From: Rhodocyclaceae bacterium
Lineage (GTDB): Bacteria; Pseudomonadota; Gammaproteobacteria; Burkholderiales; Usitatibacteraceae
Reading direction: 5' to 3'
DNA length: 64,000 nucleotides
Assembly (NCBI GenBank): GCA_020247545.1
Contig: JADCIX010000034.1
Coordinates: forward strand, 30,201 to 94,200
Shown here: positions 7,884-15,558 of the stretch, one piece after another
Position numbering within the stretch: the first letter of the stretch is position 1
How the letters are laid out: each line of letters begins with the position of its first letter
Notes under the pieces: model-generated
Seen by the model: the letters and a program-made list of their open reading frames with translations, nothing else
What the model was told of the DNA's origin: nothing
The model's database searches: none
Position numbers and translations under genes: made by a program

Positions 7884-8744
7884 ATGCTTTATCCCGACCT
7901 CTTCTCTGATTTAGAAAAATCCCGGTGGAACATGGCCAGTGACATTCCGTGGAGCACATTCGACGGCACCAAGCTGACAGACGAACAGGCGATCACGATC
8001 AAGATGAACGCCATCACGGAATGGTCGGCGCTACCGGCAACTGAAATGTTTTTGCGCGACAATCAACACGACAGTGACTTCTCCGCGTTCATGTCCATCT
8101 GGTTCTATGAAGAACAAAAACACTCGCTGGTGTTGATGGAGTATCTCAAGCGTTTTCGTCCCGACATGGCTCCGACCGAGGAAGAGTTACACGCCGTGCG
8201 TTTTCCGTTTGACCCGGCACCCGCATTAGAAACGTTGATGCTGCACTTCTGCGGTGAAATCCGTTTGACACAATGGTACCGTCGCGCCTCGGAATGGCAC
8301 ACCGAGCCAGTCATCAAAAAAATATACGAAACGATTTCCAAAGACGAAGCCCGCCACGCTGGCGCGTATATGCGCTACATGCGACGTGCGATGGAAAAAG
8401 TCGGCAGCGAAGCGAAACTTGCATACGCAAAAATCGGCCTGCTAATGGCGAGCGCCGGTAAAGCGGGTAAGCCGCTTCACCCCACCAATCTGCACGTCAA
8501 TCAATCGATGTTTCCAAACGACACAGTGCAATCCAAGCTGCCTGATCCTACCTGGCTTGAGCGTTGGCTCGACACTCAGATTCAGTTCGACAAGGTGTGG
8601 GAGGCGCGAGTTATCAACGGCATTCTCAAACAGCTATCCACTTTGTTTGACCGTACCTTTGAATCCACCGCAGACCTCAATCGCTTCCGCAAAGAGCTGA
8701 TTGCAGGCATGAAGACGCCCCCGGTCGCGCCTGCCGCTGCCTAG
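7884..8744 (+). CDS. Ferritin-like di-iron protein (acyl-ACP desaturase/oxygenase-like)
   Basis: This 286-residue helical protein has di-iron carboxylate motifs. The first Glu ligands lie in 'ITEWSALPATEM', then 'FYEEQKHSLVL' gives an E-x-x-H pair. A second half has 'FCGEIRLTQWYRR' and 'KDEARHAGAYMRYM'. This four-helix pattern matches ferritin-like proteins and soluble acyl-ACP desaturases or di-iron oxygenases. Next to a TetR regulator and across from a fatty-acid modification operon, an oxidation of acyl chains is a sensible hypothesis. Its exact reaction is unknown. It ends with a Pro/Ala-rich tail. Confidence 0.78.
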   Translation: MLYPDLFSDLEKSRWNMASDIPWSTFDGTKLTDEQAITIKMNAITEWSALPATEMFLRDNQHDSDFSAFMSIWFYEEQKHSLVLMEYLKRFRPDMAPTEEELHAVRFPFDPAPALETLMLHFCGEIRLTQWYRRASEWHTEPVIKKIYETISKDEARHAGAYMRYMRRAMEKVGSEAKLAYAKIGLLMASAGKAGKPLHPTNLHVNQSMFPNDTVQSKLPDPTWLERWLDTQIQFDKVWEARVINGILKQLSTLFDRTFESTADLNRFRKELIAGMKTPPVAPAAA

Positions 8745-8793
8745 GCTAAGCGTTCCTTGCACAGCCGTATGGCGCGCATAGTGGCAAAATGAC

Positions 8794-9279
8794 ATGATGC
8801 GCCCTGAATTTGAACGCAAGATTTGCCCGCCTGGCGAGATAGCCACACGTGTCGCCAGCCTCGCGAGCCCGGTGGTGTTTACCAACGGCGTGTTCGATGT
8901 GCTGCATCGTGGCCATGTCACCTATCTCGCGCAAGCGCGGGCGTTGGGCGCATCACTAGTGGTCGCACTCAACAGCGACGCGTCAGTCAAACGTTTGGGT
9001 AAAGGGAGTGACAGGCCGATTAATCCCCTTGAAGACCGCATGGCAGTCATCGCCGCGCTGGAGAGTGTTTCGCTGGTCACTTGGTTTGAAGAGGACACAC
9101 CGATTGCGCGGATACTTGAATCGCGCCCCCAAGTCTTAGTCAAAGGTGGCGACTGGACCATAGATAGAATTGTTGGCGCGCCCGAAGTCATCAGCTGGGG
9201 CGGCAAGGTTCACTCAATCGCGTTCCAGCATGAGCGCTCCACAACGGCAATGCTTGCAAAAATTCGAGGGGCGCAGTAG
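8794..9279 (+). CDS. rfaE2: D-glycero-beta-D-manno-heptose 1-phosphate adenylyltransferase
   Basis: This 161-residue nucleotidyltransferase corresponds to the C-terminal half of bifunctional HldE. It is encoded separately here, as is common in betaproteobacteria. The signature 'FTNGVFDVLHRGHVTYL' carries the HxGH nucleotidylyl-transfer motif. Later blocks are 'LNSDASVKRLGKG', 'DRMAVIAALE', 'VLVKGGDW' and 'ERSTTAMLAKI'. It activates heptose-1-phosphate with ATP to ADP-heptose for the lipopolysaccharide inner core. The stop TAG overlaps the next gene's GTG start by one base, so the two are translationally coupled, although the FAD oxidase has no obvious link to LPS. Confidence 0.93.
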   Translation: MMRPEFERKICPPGEIATRVASLASPVVFTNGVFDVLHRGHVTYLAQARALGASLVVALNSDASVKRLGKGSDRPINPLEDRMAVIAALESVSLVTWFEEDTPIARILESRPQVLVKGGDWTIDRIVGAPEVISWGGKVHSIAFQHERSTTAMLAKIRGAQ

Positions 9280-10697
9280 TGAACGCGCCTAATCCTTCGT
9301 TCGATGCTGTTTACGCCCTTCAGCAGTTCCGCGCGGTGGTGGGTGATGCGGCGGTGCTCACTGAACCCAGCGATATTGCAAGTTATCTCACTGACTGGCG
9401 CGGCAACTTTACTGGCCGGGCACTGGCCGTTGTGCGCCCTGCCAACACCGCAGAAGTCGCCGCATTGGTAAAGATCTGCGCGTCAACCGCAACCCCCATC
9501 GTGCCACAGGGGGGCAATACCGGGCAAGTCGGTGGCAGTGTGCCTGATGCCGATGGTCGGGCAATCGTAATGTCACTGAACCGAATGAACCGCATTCGCA
9601 ATATCGACACGGATAGCGATACGCTAATCGCCGAGGCGGGCGTAATTCTGCAAACCGTGCAAGGTGCCGCCGATGACGCCGACCGTTTGTTTCCGTTATC
9701 CCTCGGCGCAGAAGGCAGCTGCACCATTGGCGGGAACTTGGCGACCAACGCGGGCGGCACCAATGTCTTGCGTTATGGCAATGCGCGCGATTTGGTGTTG
9801 GGGCTTGAGGTTGTGACACCCAAGGGCGACATCTGGGACGGCCTGTCGGTATTGCGTAAAGACAACACCGGTTACGATATAAAGAATTGGTTTATCGGCT
9901 CGGAGGGCACACTCGGCATCATTACCGCCGCCTCACTCAAGCTATACCCTAAACCACAAACCCGGGCAGTCGCGTTAGTTGCGGTTGAGAATCCTGCGAA
10001 TGCGGTGCAATTGCTCAATCGTATTAAGCGTGCATTCGCGGATCGTCTGGTCGGGTTTGAACTCATTTCGCGCGCTTGTCTGGATTTGGTCTTACGCCAC
10101 ATCCCGAACACCCGTGAGCCATTCGCCACCCCACAAGCCTGGCAAGTACTAATTGAGATCAACGACTCACGCGCTGGCGCGCCAATCGGCGAGTGGATGG
10201 AAATGGAATTGGCGGCCTCATTTGAAGCAGGCGAGGCGATTGACGCAGTCATTGCGATTTCAGAGACGCAAATCATTGAGTTATGGCGGCTGCGCGAACA
10301 GATCTCTGAGGCGCAGCGCCTCGAAGGCAAGAATGTTAAACACGATATCTCGATTCCAATCTCCAAGATCCCGGCTTTTCTGCATGCATGTGACGCAGCA
10401 TTGGTGAAGGCGTTCCCCGAAATTTCGTTGGTGTGCTTCGGTCATTTAGGAGACGGCAATTTGCACTACAACTGCGGAATACCCGCGCAAGGCCTTGCGA
10501 ATGCGGCCGAAATCAACAAGATTGTTTTTGCCCATGTGGATCAGTTTGGCGGCTCCATCTCAGCAGAACACGGCATTGGCCAACTCAAACGTGCTGAGTT
10601 ACCGATGCACAAATCACCAGTTGCCCTCGATCTCATGCGCGCAATGAAAGCCACCCTCGACCCGCATAACTTGATGAACCCGGGTAAAGTACTTTAG
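9279..10697 (+). CDS. FAD-binding oxidase/dehydrogenase (GlcD/D-2-hydroxyglutarate dehydrogenase type)
   Basis: This 472-residue flavoenzyme has an FAD_binding_4 domain (about residues 40-220), with 'IVPQGGNTGQVGG' and 'GAEGSCTIGGNLATNAGGTNVLRYG' as flavin-contact blocks, and 'GSEGTLGIIT'. The FAD-oxidase C-terminal domain carries 'CFGHLGDGNLHYN', 'SAEHGIGQLKR' and the closing 'LDPHNLMNPGKVL'. Members oxidise D-2-hydroxy acids such as D-lactate, glycolate or D-2-hydroxyglutarate and pass electrons to quinone or cytochrome. The soluble single-subunit form with this motif set is closest to the D-2-hydroxyglutarate group. The substrate cannot be fixed from sequence. The start is a GTG overlapping rfaE2. 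Confidence 0.9.
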   Translation: MNAPNPSFDAVYALQQFRAVVGDAAVLTEPSDIASYLTDWRGNFTGRALAVVRPANTAEVAALVKICASTATPIVPQGGNTGQVGGSVPDADGRAIVMSLNRMNRIRNIDTDSDTLIAEAGVILQTVQGAADDADRLFPLSLGAEGSCTIGGNLATNAGGTNVLRYGNARDLVLGLEVVTPKGDIWDGLSVLRKDNTGYDIKNWFIGSEGTLGIITAASLKLYPKPQTRAVALVAVENPANAVQLLNRIKRAFADRLVGFELISRACLDLVLRHIPNTREPFATPQAWQVLIEINDSRAGAPIGEWMEMELAASFEAGEAIDAVIAISETQIIELWRLREQISEAQRLEGKNVKHDISIPISKIPAFLHACDAALVKAFPEISLVCFGHLGDGNLHYNCGIPAQGLANAAEINKIVFAHVDQFGGSISAEHGIGQLKRAELPMHKSPVALDLMRAMKATLDPHNLMNPGKVL

Positions 10698-10716
10698 CCC
10701 GAGGATCTGCCAATAA

Positions 10717-10747
10717 CCACGTCGCCCCAGCGTAGGCTGGGTCGTGG
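10717..10747. terminator. Strong hairpin downstream of the FAD oxidase, no clear U-tract
   Basis: CCCAGC (10726-10731) and GCTGGG (10736-10741) form a perfect stem with loop GTAG. It is extended outward by CCAC (10717-10720) and GTGG (10744-10747) after a small bulge. It lies between two convergent genes (stop at 10697; the opposite gene ends at 10924). No T-run follows directly on either strand, so it may be a transcript-end hairpin rather than a standard intrinsic terminator. Nothing else is recognisable in the 226-base gap. Confidence 0.4.
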
Positions 10748-10923
10748 CCCGCCGTAACCAGTTTTTATGGCCAAGGACTGGATTCCAGCGGAGCGACTAA
10801 AACAGCGGTGAATGACAGCAAGTTTGAGACGGCAAATTTGCGGTTTAGAGAATTTCGCCTTGGAAAAAAACCTAGAATCTATTGGCATCTTCACATCAAA
10901 ATGCCTCAAGATGCGCGTTGATA

Positions 10924-11658
10924 CTAGCGTTTGGTTTTTTCCGAATCAGTCGGTGCAGCAGATGGCGGCGCAGTCTGGGTTGCCACCGCAGGCGTTGCCC
11001 TTGGCTCCGGGCAATCCGCCCCCTTCAACACACTCGCTTCGAAGTCGCGTTGCATCAACGCCACCTTGCCGATAACTCCAGCGTCTGGCGCACGAATCGT
11101 GAACACCGTCTCTTTCGTCTGCGGATTTTTTGGCATGATGGTGATGCCCGTGACCAGATTCGCCGCTTTTGTTGCCATCTCCGCCACAATCCGCTTCGCG
11201 GCGTCCTCGGTCGAAAACAAACCAAGAGACACACTGTTGTCCGCCATGACAAGTACGTCCTTTATGTTCTCCTTTCTTAGATTAGCAACCAGCTTATCGG
11301 CGGCCTTGCGGTCACGCTGCACAGGCAGTACGACTGCAAAGCGGGTGAACTCTTCGATGTTCTTAAAATCAATGCGGTCAGCCAGCACCATCGTACCAAG
11401 TACCGTTTGCGCGCGCTGTGCGTCGGCTGGTTTCACTGATAGCTGCAAACAAGAGGTCGAGGTCAAGGACTCAATAAGTTTCTTGGCAAGAAGCGCTTCG
11501 CCCTGCGCCTTTGCCGGATCAGTAATCGATAACACTTTGATCGCGTCACGATTTACCTCGACACCCAAACCTTCGCGCGGCTGAGTCGACGTCAGGTAGA
11601 TGTGCCCGGCGAGCGCCAGATTGGCCACGAGCAACAGAAAAAAAATAAAACGCGCCAT
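10924..11658 (-). CDS. SPOR-type single-pass membrane protein
   Basis: From the Met at 11658 the protein starts MARFIFFLLLVANLALAG, a typical N-terminal anchor or signal segment. An in-frame ATG 39 bases upstream adds an unlikely polar leader. A SPOR-like alpha/beta repeat follows: 'RFAVVLPVQRDRKAADKLV' and 'DNSVSLGLFSTEDAAKRIVAEM' resemble the two halves of the peptidoglycan-binding SPOR domain. The C-terminus is Pro/Ala/Thr-rich. In betaproteobacteria such a gene often lies beside birA and coaX. Here it follows birA by 117 bases and coaX is absent. Binding to denuded septal peptidoglycan is the expected role of the family; this is inference. Confidence 0.7.
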   Translation of the reverse strand: MARFIFFLLLVANLALAGHIYLTSTQPREGLGVEVNRDAIKVLSITDPAKAQGEALLAKKLIESLTSTSCLQLSVKPADAQRAQTVLGTMVLADRIDFKNIEEFTRFAVVLPVQRDRKAADKLVANLRKENIKDVLVMADNSVSLGLFSTEDAAKRIVAEMATKAANLVTGITIMPKNPQTKETVFTIRAPDAGVIGKVALMQRDFEASVLKGADCPEPRATPAVATQTAPPSAAPTDSEKTKR

Positions 11659-11775
11659 GATTTCGTCTTTGATTATGCTTTTGCTGCGCCCGTGCATCGA
11701 CTAGGCAGTGCTCGTGATCGTCGTATGCCAGCGTCGCAATTGTAAATCCAAAGCCATCCTAACCGATACCGCACC

Positions 11776-12801
11776 TCAGTTGTGACGTATCGAAATTTCT
11801 GCCGCCGTCAGCCGGAGACGAGCGCCGTCGCGTTCCACAATCAGCGCTCCATCCTCACTGACATCAAGTACCTTCGCAACAAAGGACTCTGTCGCACCGT
11901 TCACGTCGACCCAGCAACCCTGATGCGCGTGCAGCACCCGCCACTGGTCGCGCAGTGAACCAAAGCCACCGCGCTGAAATTGATCCAACACCGCAACGAG
12001 CTGGGCAAGGATGGCTGGCAGTAAGATATTTCGATTCAGCGCGGGCGAGGCAAACGCCGCATCCGCGCTGACTGTGGCGATGTCTGTGACTGGCTGATCA
12101 ATCGCCAACCTAATCGACTCCGGCAGGCGAACATTCAAGCCGATGCCGATCACTGCAACAGTCGGGCCGAGCATATCGCCCTGCGTTTCAATGAGAATGC
12201 CGCCGAGCTTTTGATCATCCACCACGATATCGTTCGGCCACTTCAACTCGGCATCAATTCCCAGCGCACGCAATGCGTTGGCCACGGCTAGTCCCACCGC
12301 CAGCGAGAGTCCACCGAGCGAGGCGGCACCACTTTCAAAGCGCCACAGGAGCGAGAACGTGAGCGACGCACCGAGCGCCGATTGCCAGACGCGTCCCCGG
12401 CGACCCCGGCCGGCTGTTTGCAGCTCCGCAGCGAGACACATTCCCGAGGGGATTGTTGTTGTACTGCCCGATGCCACGCCCGAATTGGTTTGGCTCAACA
12501 AAGCCGTATTGGTGGAATCAATGACATCAACGATCCGCAAATCCACGCGACGCTGGCTGGTTCCCATCCGCTGGCGAATCACATCAATATCGAGAAGTTG
12601 CAGCGGCTCGGCCAGCCGATAGCCGCGGCGCGTCAACGAAAAAATCTGTACGCCGAGAGCACTCGCGTCCTTCAACGCTTCTGAAATTGCGCTGCGTGAA
12701 ACACCATACTTCGCCGCTAACGCCGCGCCTGAAGTGAAGTGCTCGGCAGACAACTCACGCAGCAGCGTAAACGTCAGCGGGCGAACCTGTATTTCAGTCA
12801 C
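11776..12801 (-). CDS. birA: Biotin--[acetyl-CoA-carboxylase] ligase / biotin operon repressor
   Basis: This 341-residue bifunctional BirA has an N-terminal winged-helix domain (about residues 8-65) with 'SGAALAAKYGVSRSAISEAL'. The catalytic biotin-protein-ligase domain follows: the adenylate-forming loop 'AGRGRRGRVW', then 'SLLWRF', 'ELKWPNDIVVDDQKLGGIL' and 'IGIGLNV'. A C-terminal SH3-like domain carries 'WRVLHAHQGCWVDV'. It biotinylates the BCCP subunit of acetyl-CoA carboxylase. Because the HTH domain is present it may also regulate biotin genes, though none are in the window. It ends 8 bases from the HAD gene on the same strand and is probably cotranscribed with it. Confidence 0.95.
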   Translation of the reverse strand: MTEIQVRPLTFTLLRELSAEHFTSGAALAAKYGVSRSAISEALKDASALGVQIFSLTRRGYRLAEPLQLLDIDVIRQRMGTSQRRVDLRIVDVIDSTNTALLSQTNSGVASGSTTTIPSGMCLAAELQTAGRGRRGRVWQSALGASLTFSLLWRFESGAASLGGLSLAVGLAVANALRALGIDAELKWPNDIVVDDQKLGGILIETQGDMLGPTVAVIGIGLNVRLPESIRLAIDQPVTDIATVSADAAFASPALNRNILLPAILAQLVAVLDQFQRGGFGSLRDQWRVLHAHQGCWVDVNGATESFVAKVLDVSEDGALIVERDGARLRLTAAEISIRHN

Positions 12802-12809
12802 GAGTGGTT

Positions 12810-13682
12810 TCAGGATTGTTCAGACTTGCATGCGGCGACTTCTTCCGCATACGCAATGCCTGCAATCACCGAATCGAGCAGAAGCCTTACCCGCGCAGCC
12901 AGCTTACTCGTCGCACGATAATCGGCAGGGGCAATAAAATCGACCCGCCCAGCATTCAGCAGACCCATACAGGTATCTTTTGTTTTCGGCACTTTTGGGT
13001 TGTAGACCGCCACCGCGTGTCCACCACTCTTCTTTGCCAACGCCATCGACGGCACATCGGTCATGCCATCGCCGAGATAAATCATGTTTGAAAATGGAAT
13101 AGGGCGCCGCTCTTCAGGCATGTGTTCATTGATCGACTCGGACAACAGTTCTTTTCCCTTGTTGATACGAAACAAAAACTGCGTCTTTGAGGTGTCCGTG
13201 ATCAACAACTTCGGAAACGTCGCAATGCCGTATTGATTGAAATGGTATTCGGAGGCGTAGATTTGTTTGAAGTGTTTACGAATCGACACGCCTTCCAAGA
13301 TTTCCTTTTGCCCGGCGGAGATGATGTAGTGCGCAATTTCGACCTTACCGGCGCTGCGCTCGCGAACGTAGTCATCAATCAACGGAAACCATAACTCCAC
13401 GCCAGGAAAGTACTTGATCCGTTTCGCCATCACCGCAAAGTCTTCGCGAGTTACCTTAATCTCATCGTGTTTGTAGAGCTTTTCCATCATCAGCCGCATA
13501 TACGTCAGCATCGGGTCTGAGCCAGTCTCACGCGCCTCTTTGTGCACCTGCGCCCAAAACTCTTCAGGCTCCACGCCGATCTTGGGCAGCACGGTGTATT
13601 CCTGCATGGGCTGCGGCGACAACGTACCGTCAAAGTCATAGACCATGGCGATGGTGTTCTGGAAAAAGGGCTTTCTGCTCAT
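12810..13682 (-). CDS. HAD-superfamily hydrolase (phosphoserine phosphatase-like)
   Basis: This 290-residue protein has the HAD nucleophile motif 'MVYDFDGTLS' (DxDGT) near residues 13-22. Motif II Ser lies in 'YIISAGQKEILEG'. Motif III Lys and the acidic motif IV are in 'IYLGDGMTDVPSMALAK'. A large cap domain lies between motifs I and II. This family is widespread in bacteria and usually annotated as HAD family hydrolase or haloacid dehalogenase-like. The phosphatase substrate is unknown. It is the first gene of a minus-strand pair with birA. The predicted protein has no membrane or export signal. Confidence 0.85.
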   Translation of the reverse strand: MSRKPFFQNTIAMVYDFDGTLSPQPMQEYTVLPKIGVEPEEFWAQVHKEARETGSDPMLTYMRLMMEKLYKHDEIKVTREDFAVMAKRIKYFPGVELWFPLIDDYVRERSAGKVEIAHYIISAGQKEILEGVSIRKHFKQIYASEYHFNQYGIATFPKLLITDTSKTQFLFRINKGKELLSESINEHMPEERRPIPFSNMIYLGDGMTDVPSMALAKKSGGHAVAVYNPKVPKTKDTCMGLLNAGRVDFIAPADYRATSKLAARVRLLLDSVIAGIAYAEEVAACKSEQS

Positions 13683-14229
13683 GATGTGAGTTTAGCGCGT
13701 CGCGGTGCGGCGTATCGGGAGCGGAGAATTGCGGTTCTGCGGCAGCGCGAAGGCGAACTACTGACCCAATGCGGCTGTACAGATTTCCCGACGGCCGTCA
13801 TTCGTTTGGTCGCGCAGAGGTCTCGGCGGACTCAGCTCAAATGGTTATGGTTGAAATCAATTTGACTCCGACCCCTTGGGTTGCTGGTAAGGTAACTGCA
13901 GCACAACGAAGATCGTAAATAGGAGATCACCACACCACGATTGCTAGCAAGTTGATTGATGGCAAACAGGTCGAACCGGCGCCAGCAAAACCCGTTCATG
14001 TCGATGGCCTTCGAGGCCGACAAAGCAATCGGGAGCAGGCGCGCGAATAGCCCATTATGGCCGTGCACCTCAACAGAGATGCTGAATGAAGAGGCCGAAT
14101 ATACGTCAGCAGTCGTACCTCACTTGCCAAAAATCAAAATGCTTGCAAACGAGGAGGGGTCCATATACGGACATCTCGATTGCCCGAAAGCAGCTGTTTA
14201 ACCTTTGAAATTACCGGTGCAAAACAGCT
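13683..14229. other. Gene-poor accessory spacer
   Basis: No convincing coding region was found in this 547-base stretch. Short open frames here lack ribosome-binding sites and family motifs. The only notable element is the 13-mer TGACTCCGACCCC at 13863-13875, which has an inverted copy at 15250-15262. The region upstream of the HAD gene (13683 onward) should contain its promoter, but no strong -35/-10 pair is obvious. Confidence 0.5.
13863..13875 (+). repeat. Inverted 13-mer, left copy (TGACTCCGACCCC)
   Basis: The left copy of a perfect 13-base inverted pair; the right copy is at 15250-15262. With the flanking CAAT the two copies agree at 17 of 18 positions. They bracket about 1.4 kb that includes the Sel1 gene. 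Similar GGGTCRGAGTC words are often seen beside REP-associated transposase remnants, but no transposase is present here. Confidence 0.6.
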
Positions 14230-14979
14230 CTATCGCGCAGCGTCCGGTGGATTGATGGGTTGGGCCTCTTTGTTGCGAAGTGCTGCCGGCGTCCAGTTTT
14301 CGGACTGTTGATTACACGAAGCCGATTGCTCAGCGGATAGCATTCGCTGAAGTTGAGGAAGTACCCGACTAAGATGGTTTTGCAGTTCGCGCTCGTGCGG
14401 TGCAGAAAACTTGCGCGCCCGCATTGCCCAAACGCAGGCATTCAGCATGTCCTTCTCTCCGAGCTGGCCCGCGCCATACATGTTGGCGATATTCCACATC
14501 GCTTCAGCCCAGCCAAGATCAGCCGCACGGGAATAAAGCTCGAAGCCTTTTCGACGATCCTGTTTCACTCCCAGACCGAGGTCGTAAAAATAGGCGAGGT
14601 TGTTGGTGGCGAGGGCATGTCCTTGTGCCGATGCTTTCTCATACCAAGGCAAAGCCTCTTCGTAACGCTTCTCCGCTTGAAGCCCGCTTCCAACGCTGTT
14701 TTGAGCCTCGGCGTTGCCACGCTCGGCCGCCATCCGGTACCACTTCATTGCTTGTCTTCCGTCGCGCGGAGCGCCCCTACCAGAGTCGTAGGCTGCACCG
14801 ACGCGAAGCTGGGCGTCCGTATCGCCAGCTTCAGCCTTAACAATTAATGCCTTAGTTTCCGCAGAGATGAACCAGTCAGCTGCTGCGAGGTTTGAGAACG
14901 CCAGCAGAATAGTTGAACAAACGGCAGCAAGCAGTCTGTTGACCGAAACATTACGTGTCAGAGTTGTATTGTTTTTCAT
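14230..14979 (-). CDS. Exported Sel1-like repeat protein
   Basis: The start is taken at the ATG at 14979 because the product then begins with a clear signal peptide (MKNNTTLTRNVSVNRLLAAV, cleavage near 'LAAADWF'). A longer frame upstream has no such sense. The 249-residue protein has Sel1/TPR-like repeats of about 36 residues: 'DAQLRVGAAYDSGRGAPRDG', 'EAQNSVGSGLQAEKRYEEAL', 'LATNNLAYFYDLGLGVKQD' and 'EAMWNIANMYGAG'. Such proteins act as periplasmic scaffolds for protein contacts. The 5' leader has a diverged copy near 15264-15346. No partner gene is nearby and the specific role is unknown. Confidence 0.82.
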   Translation of the reverse strand: MKNNTTLTRNVSVNRLLAAVCSTILLAFSNLAAADWFISAETKALIVKAEAGDTDAQLRVGAAYDSGRGAPRDGRQAMKWYRMAAERGNAEAQNSVGSGLQAEKRYEEALPWYEKASAQGHALATNNLAYFYDLGLGVKQDRRKGFELYSRAADLGWAEAMWNIANMYGAGQLGEKDMLNACVWAMRARKFSAPHERELQNHLSRVLPQLQRMLSAEQSASCNQQSENWTPAALRNKEAQPINPPDAAR

Positions 14980-15050
14980 CGAATTCACGCGATCAAGATA
15001 TGAAATTGGAACGCATGCGCAAAGCGCTGCTTTTGGCCGAATTTTACCGA
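14968..15050 (-). repeat. Leader repeat, copy 1 (start of the Sel1 gene)
   Basis: This stretch covers the start codon and upstream leader of the Sel1 gene. It aligns with 15264-15346: an almost identical core ATTGTTTTTCrTCGAATTC, then the shared words TATGAAAT and, less perfectly, CGCGAA/CGCAAA. In the second copy the ATG has become ACG. This suggests a tandem duplication of a gene start with later decay. Confidence 0.55.
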
Positions 15051-15058
15051 CCGCCTTA

Positions 15059-15247
15059 TCAGAAACAGTTGCCATTGAAGCAAGAAATTGCGCCACCGAC
15101 AAATATCATCAACACAGCCAACCCGACAGAGTATGCGATGGAAGCGGCTGGTGGGGCCCACGCCGGGAATTCCTCAAGAAGCCGCCTGAACGCAATGAAG
15201 GCGATCGCACTGAGCGCCATCCAAGTAGCGCACCACATCGTGAACAC
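15059..15247 (-). CDS. Hypothetical small membrane protein (possibly the remnant of a duplicated gene)
   Basis: This 62-residue frame starts with GTG and contains two hydrophobic helices, roughly 'WMALSAIAFIAF' and 'SVGLAVLMIFVGGAIS'. It lies on the minus strand just downstream of a copy of the Sel1 gene's leader. The aligned start codon in that leader is ACG instead of ATG, and a frame shift would be needed to join the leader to this frame. It could be a genuine tiny membrane protein using GTG, or a relic of a second exported gene. No family was recognised. Confidence 0.3.
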   Translation of the reverse strand: MFTMWCATWMALSAIAFIAFRRLLEEFPAWAPPAASIAYSVGLAVLMIFVGGAISCFNGNCF

Positions 15248-15249
15248 CA

Positions 15250-15262
15250 GGGGTCGGAGTCA
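15250..15262 (-). repeat. Inverted 13-mer, right copy
   Basis: GGGGTCGGAGTCA is the exact reverse complement of the 13-mer at 13863-13875. It lies directly beside the second leader repeat, so the boundary of the duplicated leader coincides with this element. Confidence 0.6.
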
Positions 15263-15263
15263 C

Positions 15264-15346
15264 ATTGTTTTTCGTCGAATTCAATGGGTCAATGTATGAA
15301 ATCAGAAAGCACTCGCGAACCGCGGCATTTAGCCCATTCTGCAAAA
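15264..15346 (-). repeat. Leader repeat, copy 2 (ATG to ACG)
   Basis: A diverged copy of the Sel1 gene leader at 14968-15050. The first 19 bases match at 18 positions; the single difference changes the start codon complement CAT to CGT. Beyond about 30 bases the similarity becomes patchy. Confidence 0.55.
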
Positions 15347-15412
15347 TTCGTCTGCGTTCCACAAGATTGATCCAAACACGATCCCACGCAGTATTCGGCG
15401 TACCCAAAGAAA

Positions 15413-15440
15413 ATTGGCCGCAGATTTCTCGGCGGCCAAT
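15413..15440 (-). terminator. Intrinsic terminator (second of a tandem pair)
   Basis: ATTGGCCGC (15413-15421) and GCGGCCAAT (15432-15440) make a 9-bp perfect stem with a 10-base loop. Read on the minus strand it is followed by TTTTCTTT, the expected U-rich tract. It backs up the terminator at 15459-15483 for the Bug gene. Confidence 0.65.
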
Positions 15441-15458
15441 TAGTTGTGTTACTAAATG

Positions 15459-15483
15459 AAAAGCCCCGTCTTTAAAGGCTTTT
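15459..15483 (-). terminator. Intrinsic terminator downstream of the Bug gene
   Basis: AAAAGCC and GGCTTTT form a 7-bp stem around an 11-base loop, giving an A/T-flanked structure usable in both directions. It lies 76 bases after the Bug gene stop. Confidence 0.6.
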
Positions 15484-15558
15484 ACTCAATTAGTACTATT
15501 TTTTCACGGCAGACCCCGAGGGGCGTTTTCCATTTTTACACTACTTGCGATGCGCCGA

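Noticed and set aside
13956..14201. Open frame of 81 codons in the accessory patch, plus strand
   Set aside because: No ribosome-binding site, no family motif and no coding-like composition; it lies in a patch with many chance frames.
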